Assembly (NCBI GenBank): GCA_017992455.1
Contig: JAGOOP010000012.1
Location: 1-51,560, forward strand
Origin: Candidatus Omnitrophota bacterium
GTDB taxonomy: Bacteria > Omnitrophota > Gorgyraeia > Gygaellales > Profunditerraquicolaceae
Direction of reading: 5' to 3'
DNA length: 51,560 nucleotides
Shown: piece after piece, positions 8,329-16,276 of the stretch
Position numbering within the stretch: the stretch's first letter is position 1
Layout of the letters: every line of letters starts with the position of its first letter
Position numbers and translations under genes: made by a program
The notes under the pieces: generated by a model
The model's database searches: none
Seen by the model: only the letters and a program-made list of their open reading frames with translations
Told to the model about the DNA's origin: nothing

Positions 8329-8877
8329 TTACTGACTCTTTTCTACTTCAGGCCGGAGAGCGGGAAGATCGGCGATGACCGCCTTGCAAAAGAGATCCAC
8401 CGCTCTATCGAAATCATCGGCAAGCCAGCCCCGGTAATACACCCGGTAATTCTTGCGCCAGTTCCCATTATCGGTTTTGCAGGCCAGATCGATGGAAATA
8501 CCGTCATAATCCTCGTTAAAACGGTAAATAGGAAAGATCAGGATGAACAGGAATGTGCCGTCAGCCTTGCGGTAGAAACGCACGCGGCCGTTCATGACGA
8601 TATCGGCGGCCTCCGGCGGATCAGCAATGATGAGACCTTTTTTCCGCAATGCTGCGGCAAGCGCCGACGAAATGGATTGTACGCGGGGATCGTCGTGTTC
8701 GCGTGAAGAAACGATACAAACATGGACCGAGGAAGGCGGCGCGGATATCGAAACGGATACCGGATCGTCGAGCCGGTTTGCCGCAGAATATTTCAACTCG
8801 ACACAGCCGGCAGCGGTACATGCCAGGAACATGAGCGCAGCCGCGCCGTGCGCGATACTGCGGGTCTGCGTCCGCAT
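8329..8877 (-). CDS. Lipoprotein of unknown function
   Basis: This 182-residue protein has a lipoprotein signal peptide (MRTQTRSIAHGAAALMFLAC) with a likely lipidated cysteine at residue 25 (AAGC). The mature part holds a segment resembling small outer-membrane assembly or stress lipoproteins (SISSALAAALRKKGLIIAD, about residues 70-90), but I do not recognise a named family. The ATG at 8877 follows a clear GAGGAGG site, 26 bases after acsB, so the two genes are likely cotranscribed. A longer reading to 9402 lies inside acsB and was rejected. Confidence 0.75.
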   Translation of the reverse strand: MRTQTRSIAHGAAALMFLACTAAGCVELKYSAANRLDDPVSVSISAPPSSVHVCIVSSREHDDPRVQSISSALAAALRKKGLIIADPPEAADIVMNGRVRFYRKADGTFLFILIFPIYRFNEDYDGISIDLACKTDNGNWRKNYRVYYRGWLADDFDRAVDLFCKAVIADLPALRPEVEKSQ

Positions 8878-8903
8878 AGGACAAACCTCCTCGAACCACC
8901 GCC

Positions 8904-11090
8904 CTAAACCAAAGGCTCCATCTCCAGGGCAGGATGGCCGACTTTTTGCAGGTATTCGACCAGCTGTTCCGCGGTCGTCGCATTCGATTCGTCGGCGATC
9001 TTGTCGATAAGACCGGGGATGCCGATCTCCTGCGCCCGTTTCTTCAACCGGTCCCCGAGGATATCTTTGAGCTCCTTGGGCATCCAGACGAGGCGTTTCA
9101 ATCCGCCTTCGGCAAAGATGAATTTCTTGCTGACGACGTATAATTTTCCGATACCGAGGAAACCCGGCGTCTGCACCCCTCCGCCGACCGAACCCGCAAG
9201 GGTCGTAAAGTTCATGCCGCTGGGCGTTATGCCGACGAAATCGCGGTTGACGATCATAACGCCGTTGGCCTCCGGCACGACCGCGAGGATGCATTCGAAG
9301 CAGCCGCACGAAGACTGAGGAGAATCCATGAGCGAATACATGCTCACCTTCTCGATCGTCTTGTTCGAGGTATCGTACACGAATTCGTTGATCTTGTCCC
9401 ACTGCCCGAGCCGCTCGTCAATGGTCCTGCCTTTGGGCAGCGGCTGGTTCGGCCCGGTCGGATTGATCTCGAACGCCGCCTTGCCGTCGAGCCAGGAATA
9501 CGCGCCGCACAGGCCGAGGCGCTCCGGTGTGATGATGCACACGTGATTGGGAGCAAAGCTCTGGCACAGGGTGCAGGAATAATACGTGTCCACCGACTCA
9601 TCGGACATACCGCTCAGCCGCTCGTCCCGCTCGTCATATACCTTCATGGCCTGTTTCAGGAGCCGTTCGACATCCTCTTTTTTCGTGTACAGCTCGACCT
9701 GCACTTTGTCGACGATCGCGCTGAACTCGGCATGGAGCATCGTATGGAGGATCGTGCCGATATGCTTGAGCCTGAACCCTTTCTCGAACGCCTCTTTTGA
9801 CACGCGGATCCAGTTAATATCACGCTGGCCGATATGCATGATGCCCTGCGCATAATTGACGAAGCGGTGGATCTGGCGTTCCAGAATGGGCTCGAAATCC
9901 TTCTGCATCTTGCGGCCCGCAACCTTCACGACGATAGCCAGCGGCATGGACCGCCTGCCGTTTTCAAGCTGGTCGATATCCGGGCCCGAGATCGAAACTT
10001 TCCCGTCCTCGATCCCGCCGATGGCAGCGCTTGTGAGGAACTCGAACGACAAACCGCCTTTGCCTCCGAACTCCGCATACAGCTGTTCCTTGCGCACGCG
10101 TTCGCCTTCGAATGCGGCCGCATACGAAACCGGCACCGGGACCTGGGTGCGTTTGACCTTGATCCCGCGCGTGAGGATGCATTGCGCGACGATCTTCGAA
10201 TAATCTTTTTCGGTCACAAGGGCCTCGAACAGCGTCGTATCGATCTTGGGAAGCTGCGGGACCTCAAGGTCCGTGATGATCGGCAGGCCGAACGCGAGCA
10301 CCCCGAGCCCTGTCGCGACGATGACCTCATCCACATGGCTTAACAGCACGACGAACGCGGGCACGCGGTTCTTGACATACTCGGCGATCCCCTGCCATTG
10401 CCCGGGTTTCAGCCCGCCGTAGATGAACGGCGCGCGCACCGCCCAGTTCACCGCGTAGATCGCGGACAGGTAATCCTCTCCCAGGGGAACGATATAATTC
10501 TCCAGCCCCATCTCGACGCCTTTATTCTCCATCTGTTTGGCCAGGGTCAACCCCTTCACATTGCCGACCAGGATGCTGACGATACTGTTGACCTGGAAAT
10601 TCTTGATCATTTCGATCGCCGCATCCTCGTCTTTCGCTGGACCGAGTATCACGGCAACGCCGGCGATCCTTCCGTCCACAAGCTGTATGCCGAGCGACCG
10701 CAGGAGCTTGTCGGGAAGAAACCCTGCATACCCGTCCTGCGGGTGTTTTTTATCCATACCATGGAGGACAGCGAGGATCTCCTCGCACAGGAGCGTGGCA
10801 ACGCCTTTGTTGAGGACGCCGCCGAGCGCCGGGATGGACAGACCGTTTGCGGCGGGCTTGTTCTTGTTCAGCCCCTCTGCCTGATCAAGCACGTCAAGAC
10901 AATCGCCGAGCGTCTTGACCTCTTTATTCAATAATGCGAGCGCGAGCGGCAGATAAAAATTCGTTTCCGGGAATGCGACCGCCGCGGTCTTGCCGTTTTT
11001 TTTGATTGCCTCTGCAAGCGCGGTCCGCGTCAGGCCGCACACCGCATCCGCACCCTTGGTCCCTAATTGCACCAGAACATCCGCCGACAT
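8904..11090 (-). CDS. acsB: Acetyl-CoA synthase, CODH/ACS subunit
   Basis: AcsB assembles acetyl-CoA from CO, a corrinoid-bound methyl group and CoA in the Wood-Ljungdahl pathway. The 728-residue protein has the full bacterial length. All six A-cluster ligands are visible: C506, C509, C518 and C528 in SCTLCQSFAPNHVC...LC, and C595 and C597 in SCGCFEC. From memory these positions equal those of the Moorella enzyme, which supports the ATG at 11090 (preceded by GGAGGATAAT). The partner subunits (CO dehydrogenase and the corrinoid protein) are not in the window. It follows a flavoprotein by one base and is last but one in the metF operon. Confidence 0.96.
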   Translation of the reverse strand: MSADVLVQLGTKGADAVCGLTRTALAEAIKKNGKTAAVAFPETNFYLPLALALLNKEVKTLGDCLDVLDQAEGLNKNKPAANGLSIPALGGVLNKGVATLLCEEILAVLHGMDKKHPQDGYAGFLPDKLLRSLGIQLVDGRIAGVAVILGPAKDEDAAIEMIKNFQVNSIVSILVGNVKGLTLAKQMENKGVEMGLENYIVPLGEDYLSAIYAVNWAVRAPFIYGGLKPGQWQGIAEYVKNRVPAFVVLLSHVDEVIVATGLGVLAFGLPIITDLEVPQLPKIDTTLFEALVTEKDYSKIVAQCILTRGIKVKRTQVPVPVSYAAAFEGERVRKEQLYAEFGGKGGLSFEFLTSAAIGGIEDGKVSISGPDIDQLENGRRSMPLAIVVKVAGRKMQKDFEPILERQIHRFVNYAQGIMHIGQRDINWIRVSKEAFEKGFRLKHIGTILHTMLHAEFSAIVDKVQVELYTKKEDVERLLKQAMKVYDERDERLSGMSDESVDTYYSCTLCQSFAPNHVCIITPERLGLCGAYSWLDGKAAFEINPTGPNQPLPKGRTIDERLGQWDKINEFVYDTSNKTIEKVSMYSLMDSPQSSCGCFECILAVVPEANGVMIVNRDFVGITPSGMNFTTLAGSVGGGVQTPGFLGIGKLYVVSKKFIFAEGGLKRLVWMPKELKDILGDRLKKRAQEIGIPGLIDKIADESNATTAEQLVEYLQKVGHPALEMEPLV

Positions 11091-11091
11091 A

Positions 11092-11973
11092 TTATCCTCC
11101 CATTGAACGAGCAAGATCATCAGCCAGGACCTTGCTCTCGTTGATGACATCGTCCCATGATTTATTATCCTGCACAGGATCCCTTCGTGTACAGACCGCT
11201 CCGCTCGCATAGACTGCCGGCACGCTCGTGCACATCGCATCATCCACGATGATCCTGCCCGAGGCATCGAGCTCGACGTCCTTCAAAAAACCGGTATTGG
11301 CTTTTTTCGGCTCGGGCATGAACACCGGAAGCCGGGTGCCGATGATCTTGCCCTCGGCGAGCCTGACCGCCTGAATACCGCCTTCGCCGATAAGCTCGAC
11401 CACGTCGGTCGAAAGGATTTCGACCGATGTATCGCCTCCGCCGGCATCACGCGAAATGACTTTGACCTCTTTTTGCTTTCCGGCAAGGGCATGCGCCAGC
11501 GACAGGGCATTGCTGCCTGAGCCCATAATGCACACCGGATCGCTGATCAAATGGCTGCGGAAACTCTTGAAATCGGCGAGGGAATCAAGGGTATACACCC
11601 CTTCTTTATGGATCCCGTCGACCTCGGGCAGCACGGTCCCGGCGCCGGAACAAACGACGAGATAGTCGTACGCGCAGGTTTCCCTCCGGCCCGCTTTGTT
11701 GTGGTACGAAAGCTGTTTACGCACCGGCGCGACGGACACCGCCTCGCACTCTTTGAGGAACTCGATATTGTTCTGCTGATAAAAATCAGGCGGGACGAGC
11801 AGCAGGTCCTTTTCCTTGACACTGCCGGTCAGATAATCCAGGAGCCGGCGTTTGTCATACGCGGGATACGCAGAACGCGTGATGAGCGTTATGGAATAAT
11901 CCGGGCGGGCCTGGCGCAGGGATACCGCAACGGTATGGCCTGCGATGGAAGCGCCGATAATGACGACTTTCAT
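11092..11973 (-). CDS. FAD/NAD(P)-dependent oxidoreductase (small)
   Basis: This 293-residue flavoprotein has an N-terminal FAD-binding Rossmann motif (VVIIGASIAGHTVAVSL), a DYLVVCSGA segment, a second dinucleotide motif (VCIMGSGSNALSLAHAL, about residue 150) and a C-terminal ASGAVC that matches the FAD-binding end of rubredoxin reductase- and NirB-like proteins. It is shorter than those families, which usually have an extra C-terminal interface domain. Its ATG overlaps the metF stop (ATGA) and its stop lies one base before acsB. I infer a redox partner for MetF, standing in for the MetV or RnfC2 proteins of other acetogens. Confidence 0.85.
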   Translation of the reverse strand: MKVVIIGASIAGHTVAVSLRQARPDYSITLITRSAYPAYDKRRLLDYLTGSVKEKDLLLVPPDFYQQNNIEFLKECEAVSVAPVRKQLSYHNKAGRRETCAYDYLVVCSGAGTVLPEVDGIHKEGVYTLDSLADFKSFRSHLISDPVCIMGSGSNALSLAHALAGKQKEVKVISRDAGGGDTSVEILSTDVVELIGEGGIQAVRLAEGKIIGTRLPVFMPEPKKANTGFLKDVELDASGRIIVDDAMCTSVPAVYASGAVCTRRDPVQDNKSWDDVINESKVLADDLARSMGG

Positions 11974-12839
11974 AATCCCGCCTCATCGATAACGCGCGGC
12001 ACCACCGTATCCCAGCCGATCGGCATGATATGCACGCCCCGGCACATCGATCTCAATTCCTTTATCAGCCTCACCGCGATCGCGACGGACTGGGCGACCT
12101 TGTCTTTGGCGCCTTCCATTTCTTTGATCAGGCCGTCCGGGACATATACGCCGGCGACGTTCTTGTTCATGAATCTGGCCATGCCGGCGGATTTCAAAAG
12201 AACGATGCCGGCGAGGACCGGGACCTTCAGATGTTTTGTCTTTGACAGAAAAGTTTCGAAGGTCTTGACGTCATATACCGCCTGGGTCTGAAAAAATTCG
12301 GCTCCTGCCTCGATCTTCTTTTCCATCTTCATGATCTGCGGCTCAAGGGGATCCGCTCCGGGATTGACCACCGCGCCGACACAAAAACGGGGCGCGGCCC
12401 CGGCCAATTTATTATCCTTCATATCGGCCCCGCTCTGCAGTTTTGCAGCGACTTGCAGCAACTGGACCGAATCGAGGTCGAAAACCGGTTTTGCCTCGGG
12501 ATGATCGCCGAGAGTCGGATAATCCCCGGTCAGGATGAGCAGATTCTCGATGCCCAGCGCCGCGGCGGAAAGGATATCGGATTGCAATGCAAGGCGGTTC
12601 CGGTCGCGGCACGTGAGCTGAAATACCGGGTCCAGGCCGCGCTGCTTTAAAAGCGCGCACACGGCGAGGGACCCCAGCCGCATGACCGAACTCTGCAGGT
12701 CGGTGACATTGATCGCATCGACCCTGTCCCTGACCAACTCTGCGTCCTCAAGGATTTTTTTGGTTTCGATGCCTTTGGGCGGGCCGATCTCAGAGGTGAT
12801 GACGAACTGGCCTGAACGGATTTTGTCTTTAAAAGCCAT
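11970..12839 (-). CDS. metF: Methylenetetrahydrofolate reductase
   Basis: MetF reduces 5,10-methylene-THF to 5-methyl-THF, the last folate step of the Wood-Ljungdahl methyl branch. The 289-residue TIM-barrel protein contains the family's N-terminal EIGPPKG, the region NLLILTGDYP and AGAEFFQTQAVYD. It is the first gene after a strong promoter and overlaps the next gene by four bases. No metV was seen. Context with acsB points to carbon fixation or acetogenesis rather than methionine synthesis. Confidence 0.92.
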   Translation of the reverse strand: MAFKDKIRSGQFVITSEIGPPKGIETKKILEDAELVRDRVDAINVTDLQSSVMRLGSLAVCALLKQRGLDPVFQLTCRDRNRLALQSDILSAAALGIENLLILTGDYPTLGDHPEAKPVFDLDSVQLLQVAAKLQSGADMKDNKLAGAAPRFCVGAVVNPGADPLEPQIMKMEKKIEAGAEFFQTQAVYDVKTFETFLSKTKHLKVPVLAGIVLLKSAGMARFMNKNVAGVYVPDGLIKEMEGAKDKVAQSVAIAVRLIKELRSMCRGVHIMPIGWDTVVPRVIDEAGL

Positions 12840-12895
12840 GGGATGAACGCACGTGACGTTGTGAGGGATGATACCGGCGCCTGCCGGATTTATCC

Positions 12896-12924
12896 ACTAT
12901 ACTAAAAAAAAACACCTTTGTCAA
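12896..12924 (-). promoter_or_regulatory. Sigma70-type promoter of the metF-acsB operon
   Basis: A perfect -35 TTGACA (12919-12924) and a -10 TATAGT (12896-12901) are separated by 17 bases on the minus strand. The spacer contains a run of nine T. The -35 begins five bases after the rlmD stop. It should drive metF, the flavoprotein, acsB and the lipoprotein. Confidence 0.8.
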
Positions 12925-12928
12925 AAGC

Positions 12929-14164
12929 TTATTGCCTCACCAGGCGGACAACGGTTTCCATATGCGGGGTATGGGGGAACATATCGACCGGATGGACCGC
13001 CTGCACGGAGTACGCGGGCAGGAGAGTTTTGAGGTCCTGTACAAGATTCCATGGATTACACGACACATACACCACATGGCCGATGCCGCTTTCGACGATG
13101 AATGCGCGGTCTTTTTTGGTCAGCCCCTGCCGCGGCGGGTCCACGATCAGGCAGGAATAGGAACGCAGCTTTCCCGATCCCGCTGCTTCGGCAAGGAATG
13201 CCTGAGCATCCCGGCAGACGAACTCCGCGTTGGACACGCCGTTGGCGCGGCAATTCGCCCGCGCGTCCTCGATATTCTGCTCGATGATATCGATGCCGGT
13301 CACGCGGCCGGCGCCCGCCGCGATCTGAAGGCTGATGCCCCCGCACCCGCAGAAAAGATCCAGCACCGTGCCCGCGCAGGGCCCGGCCTGGCCGCGGATG
13401 ACGTCATATAGCCGGCTGCAGCAATACGGATTCGTCTGAAAAAAACTCCGGGGGCGTATCCGGTAATCGATCCCGTTGACCTGCTCGCGGATGTACGGTG
13501 CTCCGTGCAAAAGCACCTCCCCGGTCCCGAGGGCCGTATCGCTGGCGCCGGGGTTCAGACTCACATACACGGACGCGACACTGCCTGTTGACGACAGCCG
13601 CTCGACGAGCGGGACAAAGATCTCGCGCCTGCGTTCGAACTCTTCAGTCCGCAGCCGGGCAGCGAGGATCACCATCACCTCGCCGGAAGCCTTACTGTGG
13701 CGCATACCGACATACCGCAGGAACCCTTTCTGCCGTTTGAGATCGTACGGCTCGACTTTGTATTCCCGTATCCAGCCGCGCACCTCAGCGAGAACGGCAT
13801 TGACCTGCGGGTAAAAGATCCTGCACTCGGAGATATCCACGACTTCGCTGAATTTCTCCTGCGGCCGCAGCCCCACGAGCGGCGCGTCGGCCGTACCGGA
13901 AACCGCGAACTCCATCTTGTTGCGGAAATGCCATATCTGCGGGGACGGAATGATATCGTGTACTTCCTGCGGATGGAACTGCGCAAGCAGGTTCGTTATA
14001 TAGGTCTGCTTATAGGCGAGCTGGTCTTGATACGAACGGTCCTGCGTCAGGCATCCGCCGCAGGCCCCGAAGGAAGGGCATAAAACGGGGTCAGAATTAT
14101 TTATTTGCCCGCCATGTGCACGCCGGCAAATAAATAATTCTGACCCCGTTTTTAGCTTTACCAT
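12929..14164 (-). CDS. rlmD: 23S rRNA (uracil-5-)-methyltransferase, TRAM-less
   Basis: A member of the RlmD/RlmC (RumA/RumB) family that makes 5-methyluridine in RNA with SAM. Iron-sulfur cysteines lie at residues 29, 35 and 38 (LCPSFGACGGC), the SAM motif in LDLFCGCGGISL, and the catalytic cysteine in VYVSCNP. The ATG at 14164 overlaps the DUF486 stop and gives 411 residues. Residues 4-28 are encoded by the palindrome at 14081-14154. The N-terminal TRAM domain found in RlmD is absent; RlmC lacks it naturally, so the exact target is uncertain. No in-frame ATG, GTG or TTG exists between the repeat and the first cysteine. Confidence 0.85.
   Translation of the reverse strand: MVKLKTGSELFICRRAHGGQINNSDPVLCPSFGACGGCLTQDRSYQDQLAYKQTYITNLLAQFHPQEVHDIIPSPQIWHFRNKMEFAVSGTADAPLVGLRPQEKFSEVVDISECRIFYPQVNAVLAEVRGWIREYKVEPYDLKRQKGFLRYVGMRHSKASGEVMVILAARLRTEEFERRREIFVPLVERLSSTGSVASVYVSLNPGASDTALGTGEVLLHGAPYIREQVNGIDYRIRPRSFFQTNPYCCSRLYDVIRGQAGPCAGTVLDLFCGCGGISLQIAAGAGRVTGIDIIEQNIEDARANCRANGVSNAEFVCRDAQAFLAEAAGSGKLRSYSCLIVDPPRQGLTKKDRAFIVESGIGHVVYVSCNPWNLVQDLKTLLPAYSVQAVHPVDMFPHTPHMETVVRLVRQ
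14081..14154. repeat. Family 1 palindromic repeat between DUF486 and rlmD
   Basis: Arms 14081-14109 and 14125-14154 carry the core GGGGTCAGAATTATTTATTT and flank a 15-base loop; they differ by one A. The right arm starts three bases after the DUF486 stop codon. The whole element is an open reading frame in the rlmD frame and forms residues 4-28 of that protein. Confidence 0.9.
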
Positions 14165-14487
14165 TTCTTGAAGATGAAGACGACCGCTGCGATCATGAAC
14201 ATGAAGCCCACGATATAATTCCACTTCAGCCCTTCTTTGAGGTACAGGACGGAAAAAGCGCAGAAAACGGCAAGGGTGATGACCTCCTGGATGGTCTTGA
14301 GCTGGGCGGTCGAATACCGGTATGAACCGATACGGTTGGCAGGCACCTGGAAACAATATTCGAACAGCGCAATGCCCCAGCTGGCAATGATCGCGATCCA
14401 CAAAGGACTGTTTTTATGTTTGAGATGGCCGTACCAGGCGAACGTCATGAAAACGTTCGATACGGTCAAAAGCAGGATTGTTTTCAT
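14158..14487 (-). CDS. DUF486 (DMT-superfamily) membrane protein
   Basis: This 109-residue protein has four predicted membrane segments and conserved DUF486 features (LTVSNVFMTFAWYGHLK, ASWGIALFEYCFQVPANR, QLKTIQEVITL). Such proteins resemble half-size drug/metabolite transporters; the substrate is unknown. The gene sits alone between a half copy and a full copy of the family 1 repeat. It lies 32 bases after the folD stop, and its own stop overlaps the rlmD start. The arrangement looks like an inserted cassette within the folate/rRNA-methylase neighbourhood. Confidence 0.93.
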   Translation of the reverse strand: MKTILLLTVSNVFMTFAWYGHLKHKNSPLWIAIIASWGIALFEYCFQVPANRIGSYRYSTAQLKTIQEVITLAVFCAFSVLYLKEGLKWNYIVGFMFMIAAVVFIFKKW

Positions 14488-14496
14488 AGCTGAAGA

Positions 14497-14522
14497 AAAT
14501 AAATAATTCTGACCCCGTTTTA
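14497..14522. repeat. Half copy of family 1 repeat at the folD stop
   Basis: A single arm with the core GGGGTCAGAATTATTTATTT, read on the minus strand, begins at the folD stop codon TAA and ends about 10 bases before the DUF486 ATG. No matching opposite arm is nearby. It is a direct repeat of the arm that lies just after the DUF486 stop. Confidence 0.85.
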
Positions 14523-15356
14523 CAGCCCTGCGGATTCGACGAGGTTGCGCATGAGCATGGTGACGGTCAGCGGCCCCACCCCGCCGGGCACGGGCGTGAT
14601 CCAGCCGGCGCGTTTTTCAGCGGCGTCGAACTCGACGTCGCCCACGATCTTGTCTCCCACCCGGTTGATGCCGACATCGATGACCACGGCTTTTTCCTTC
14701 ACCCAGTCGCCCTTGATGAGCCCGGCCTTGCCGACCGCGACGATAAGGATATCCGCCCTGCGCACGTGCTCCTCGAGCTTCCCCGCCTGCGAGGTGCCGA
14801 TGTGGCACACGGTGACCGTGGCGAGCTTATCGAGCAATGCAAGCGCGAGCGGCTTGCCCACGATCTCGCTGTGGCCGACGATAACGACTTCCTTGCCGGA
14901 ATAATGCAGGCCGATGGAATTCAAAAGTTCCATGACCGCCGCCGCGGTGCACGGCAGGACCTTGGCCTTACCGAAGACGATCCTGCCCATGTTCGCCGGA
15001 TGCATGCCTTCGACGTCCTTTTCCGGCGCGATATACTGGCTGATCTTTTTGTAATCCATATGCAGCGGCAGGGGCATCTGGATGATGATGCCGGAAACGG
15101 ACGCGTCATTGTTCAATTTCCGTATATATTCGACGAGCTTTTCTTCGCTCGTTTCTTTCTCGAGCGTATGGGCGTCGTATTCGATGCCCAGAAGCTCGGC
15201 ATTCTTCTTCTGCGATTTGATATACACATCGGACGACGGATTCACGCCGACCTGGATGCTCGATAATTTCAGGCGTTTCGGCGACGACAGGACCTTTGAT
15301 TTGATGATGCTCTTGATCTGATCGGCGATCAGTTTACCCTCTAACAATTTTGCCAA
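14520..15356 (-). CDS. folD: Methylene-THF dehydrogenase/methenyl-THF cyclohydrolase
   Basis: FolD interconverts 5,10-methylene-THF and 5,10-methenyl-THF with NAD(P), and usually also opens methenyl-THF to formyl-THF. The 278-residue protein has the catalytic lysine region (VYIKSQKKNAELLGI), QMPLPLH, PEKDVEGMHPANMG, a Rossmann motif VVIVGHSEIVGKPLA, and the C-terminal PVPGGVGPLT. The start is TTG at 15356, fixed by a GGAGGTG site; no ATG is available. It overlaps fchA by 23 bases. Its stop codon lies in a repeat copy. Confidence 0.95.
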   Translation of the reverse strand: MAKLLEGKLIADQIKSIIKSKVLSSPKRLKLSSIQVGVNPSSDVYIKSQKKNAELLGIEYDAHTLEKETSEEKLVEYIRKLNNDASVSGIIIQMPLPLHMDYKKISQYIAPEKDVEGMHPANMGRIVFGKAKVLPCTAAAVMELLNSIGLHYSGKEVVIVGHSEIVGKPLALALLDKLATVTVCHIGTSQAGKLEEHVRRADILIVAVGKAGLIKGDWVKEKAVVIDVGINRVGDKIVGDVEFDAAEKRAGWITPVPGGVGPLTVTMLMRNLVESAGL

Positions 15357-15894
15357 TGGACACCTCCGTATCTTGACGGATGGAACGGATCGCATCCCGG
15401 TACCCGTCCAGCTCGCGCCGGACCGTGCCGGCGCGTCCGTCATCCTTGAGCATTTTCAGATTGATGTCGACGTTCCAGTATGCGCCGGCGAATGCCGCCT
15501 CGATGAGCCCGATCGCGACCGCCACGTCGCTGGCAAGGTTGACGTTCCCCTTCACGCACAACAACGGGCACAAAGCCGCCGCCTCGCGGCAGAGACGGCA
15601 TATTTCAAGGGGGACGCGCAGCGACTGCTCGAGGTCGCCGCTGGAATAGGCGGCGACGTCTTCGTCGATAAGCCGAAGGAATGCCGCGCGGAGGCGTTCG
15701 GAATCCGCGCGGGCCGCAGCCATCTCCTGTTCGTACGCGGCGTATTTCGGCTTGCCGATGGTGAAATTGACGACCATGCTCAATAATCCCGTGCCGAGCG
15801 CCGCAGCCATCGCGCTTGCGGACCCTCCGCCGGGCGCGGGAAGCTTCGCGGCCAGATCGTCGAGATACCGGGCGACACTTGCATCCTTATACAT
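15334..15894 (-). CDS. fchA: Methenyl-THF cyclohydrolase / cyclodeaminase family
   Basis: The 186-residue protein belongs to the formiminotetrahydrofolate cyclodeaminase family: LPAPGGGSASAMAAALG near the N-terminus is the family signature, with GNVNLASDVAVAIGL in the C-terminal half. In acetogens FchA performs the cyclohydrolase step between formyl-THF and methenyl-THF. Coupling to folD by a 23-base overlap suggests this role here, although FolD itself is often bifunctional. The ATG at 15894 overlaps the yraN end by eight bases. Confidence 0.88.
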   Translation of the reverse strand: MYKDASVARYLDDLAAKLPAPGGGSASAMAAALGTGLLSMVVNFTIGKPKYAAYEQEMAAARADSERLRAAFLRLIDEDVAAYSSGDLEQSLRVPLEICRLCREAAALCPLLCVKGNVNLASDVAVAIGLIEAAFAGAYWNVDINLKMLKDDGRAGTVRRELDGYRDAIRSIRQDTEVSIGKIVRG

Positions 15895-16276
15895 CGCTGA
15901 CCTCGTCGTTTTCGTCAAGGACGAATGCGTTGCGTATGAGCCCGACCTGCGGGGTGGACCCCGTCCGGTCGATCGATACGACATCGAACCGGCACGGCGC
16001 ATCGAGAAGCCGCCTGCTCTGCAGGAACAGGAGCGCGGCCCGCGCCATCCGGCGCTGTTTGTCGGCGGTCACCGAATCCGCGCCGCTGCCGCAGGACGCC
16101 GTGCGGCGCGTCTTGACCTCGATGAAACAGATCGTCGGACCGTCCGCGGCGATGATATCGATCTCTCCCGAACGCGTCCTGAAATTCCTGGCGATGCAGC
16201 GATAGCCCCGCTTCAGAAGAAAGCCGAGCGCCAGGTCCTCCCCTTCTTTACCCAGACAGCGGTTTGCCTTCGACAC
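15887..16276 (-). CDS. yraN: YraN/UPF0102 nuclease-fold protein
   Basis: This 129-residue protein has the endonuclease-like fold of UPF0102: GKEGEDLALGFLLKRGY, then RSGEIDIIAADGPTICFIEVKTR with the acidic and lysine residues of a restriction-endonuclease-like site. Its cellular role is not settled in the family. The start is GTG at 16276, overlapping the rnhB end by 29 bases. The order rplS-rnhB-yraN is common in bacteria. Confidence 0.9.
   Translation of the reverse strand: MSKANRCLGKEGEDLALGFLLKRGYRCIARNFRTRSGEIDIIAADGPTICFIEVKTRRTASCGSGADSVTADKQRRMARAALLFLQSRRLLDAPCRFDVVSIDRTGSTPQVGLIRNAFVLDENDEVSDV

Noticed and set aside
8329-9402. 357-residue reading of the lipoprotein gene
   Set aside because: The extension lies within acsB; the ATG at 8877 has a strong ribosome binding site and a signal peptide.
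12929-14401. 490-residue reading of rlmD
   Set aside because: The first 79 codons lie inside the DUF486 gene in another frame and match nothing; the ATG at 14164 is preferred.
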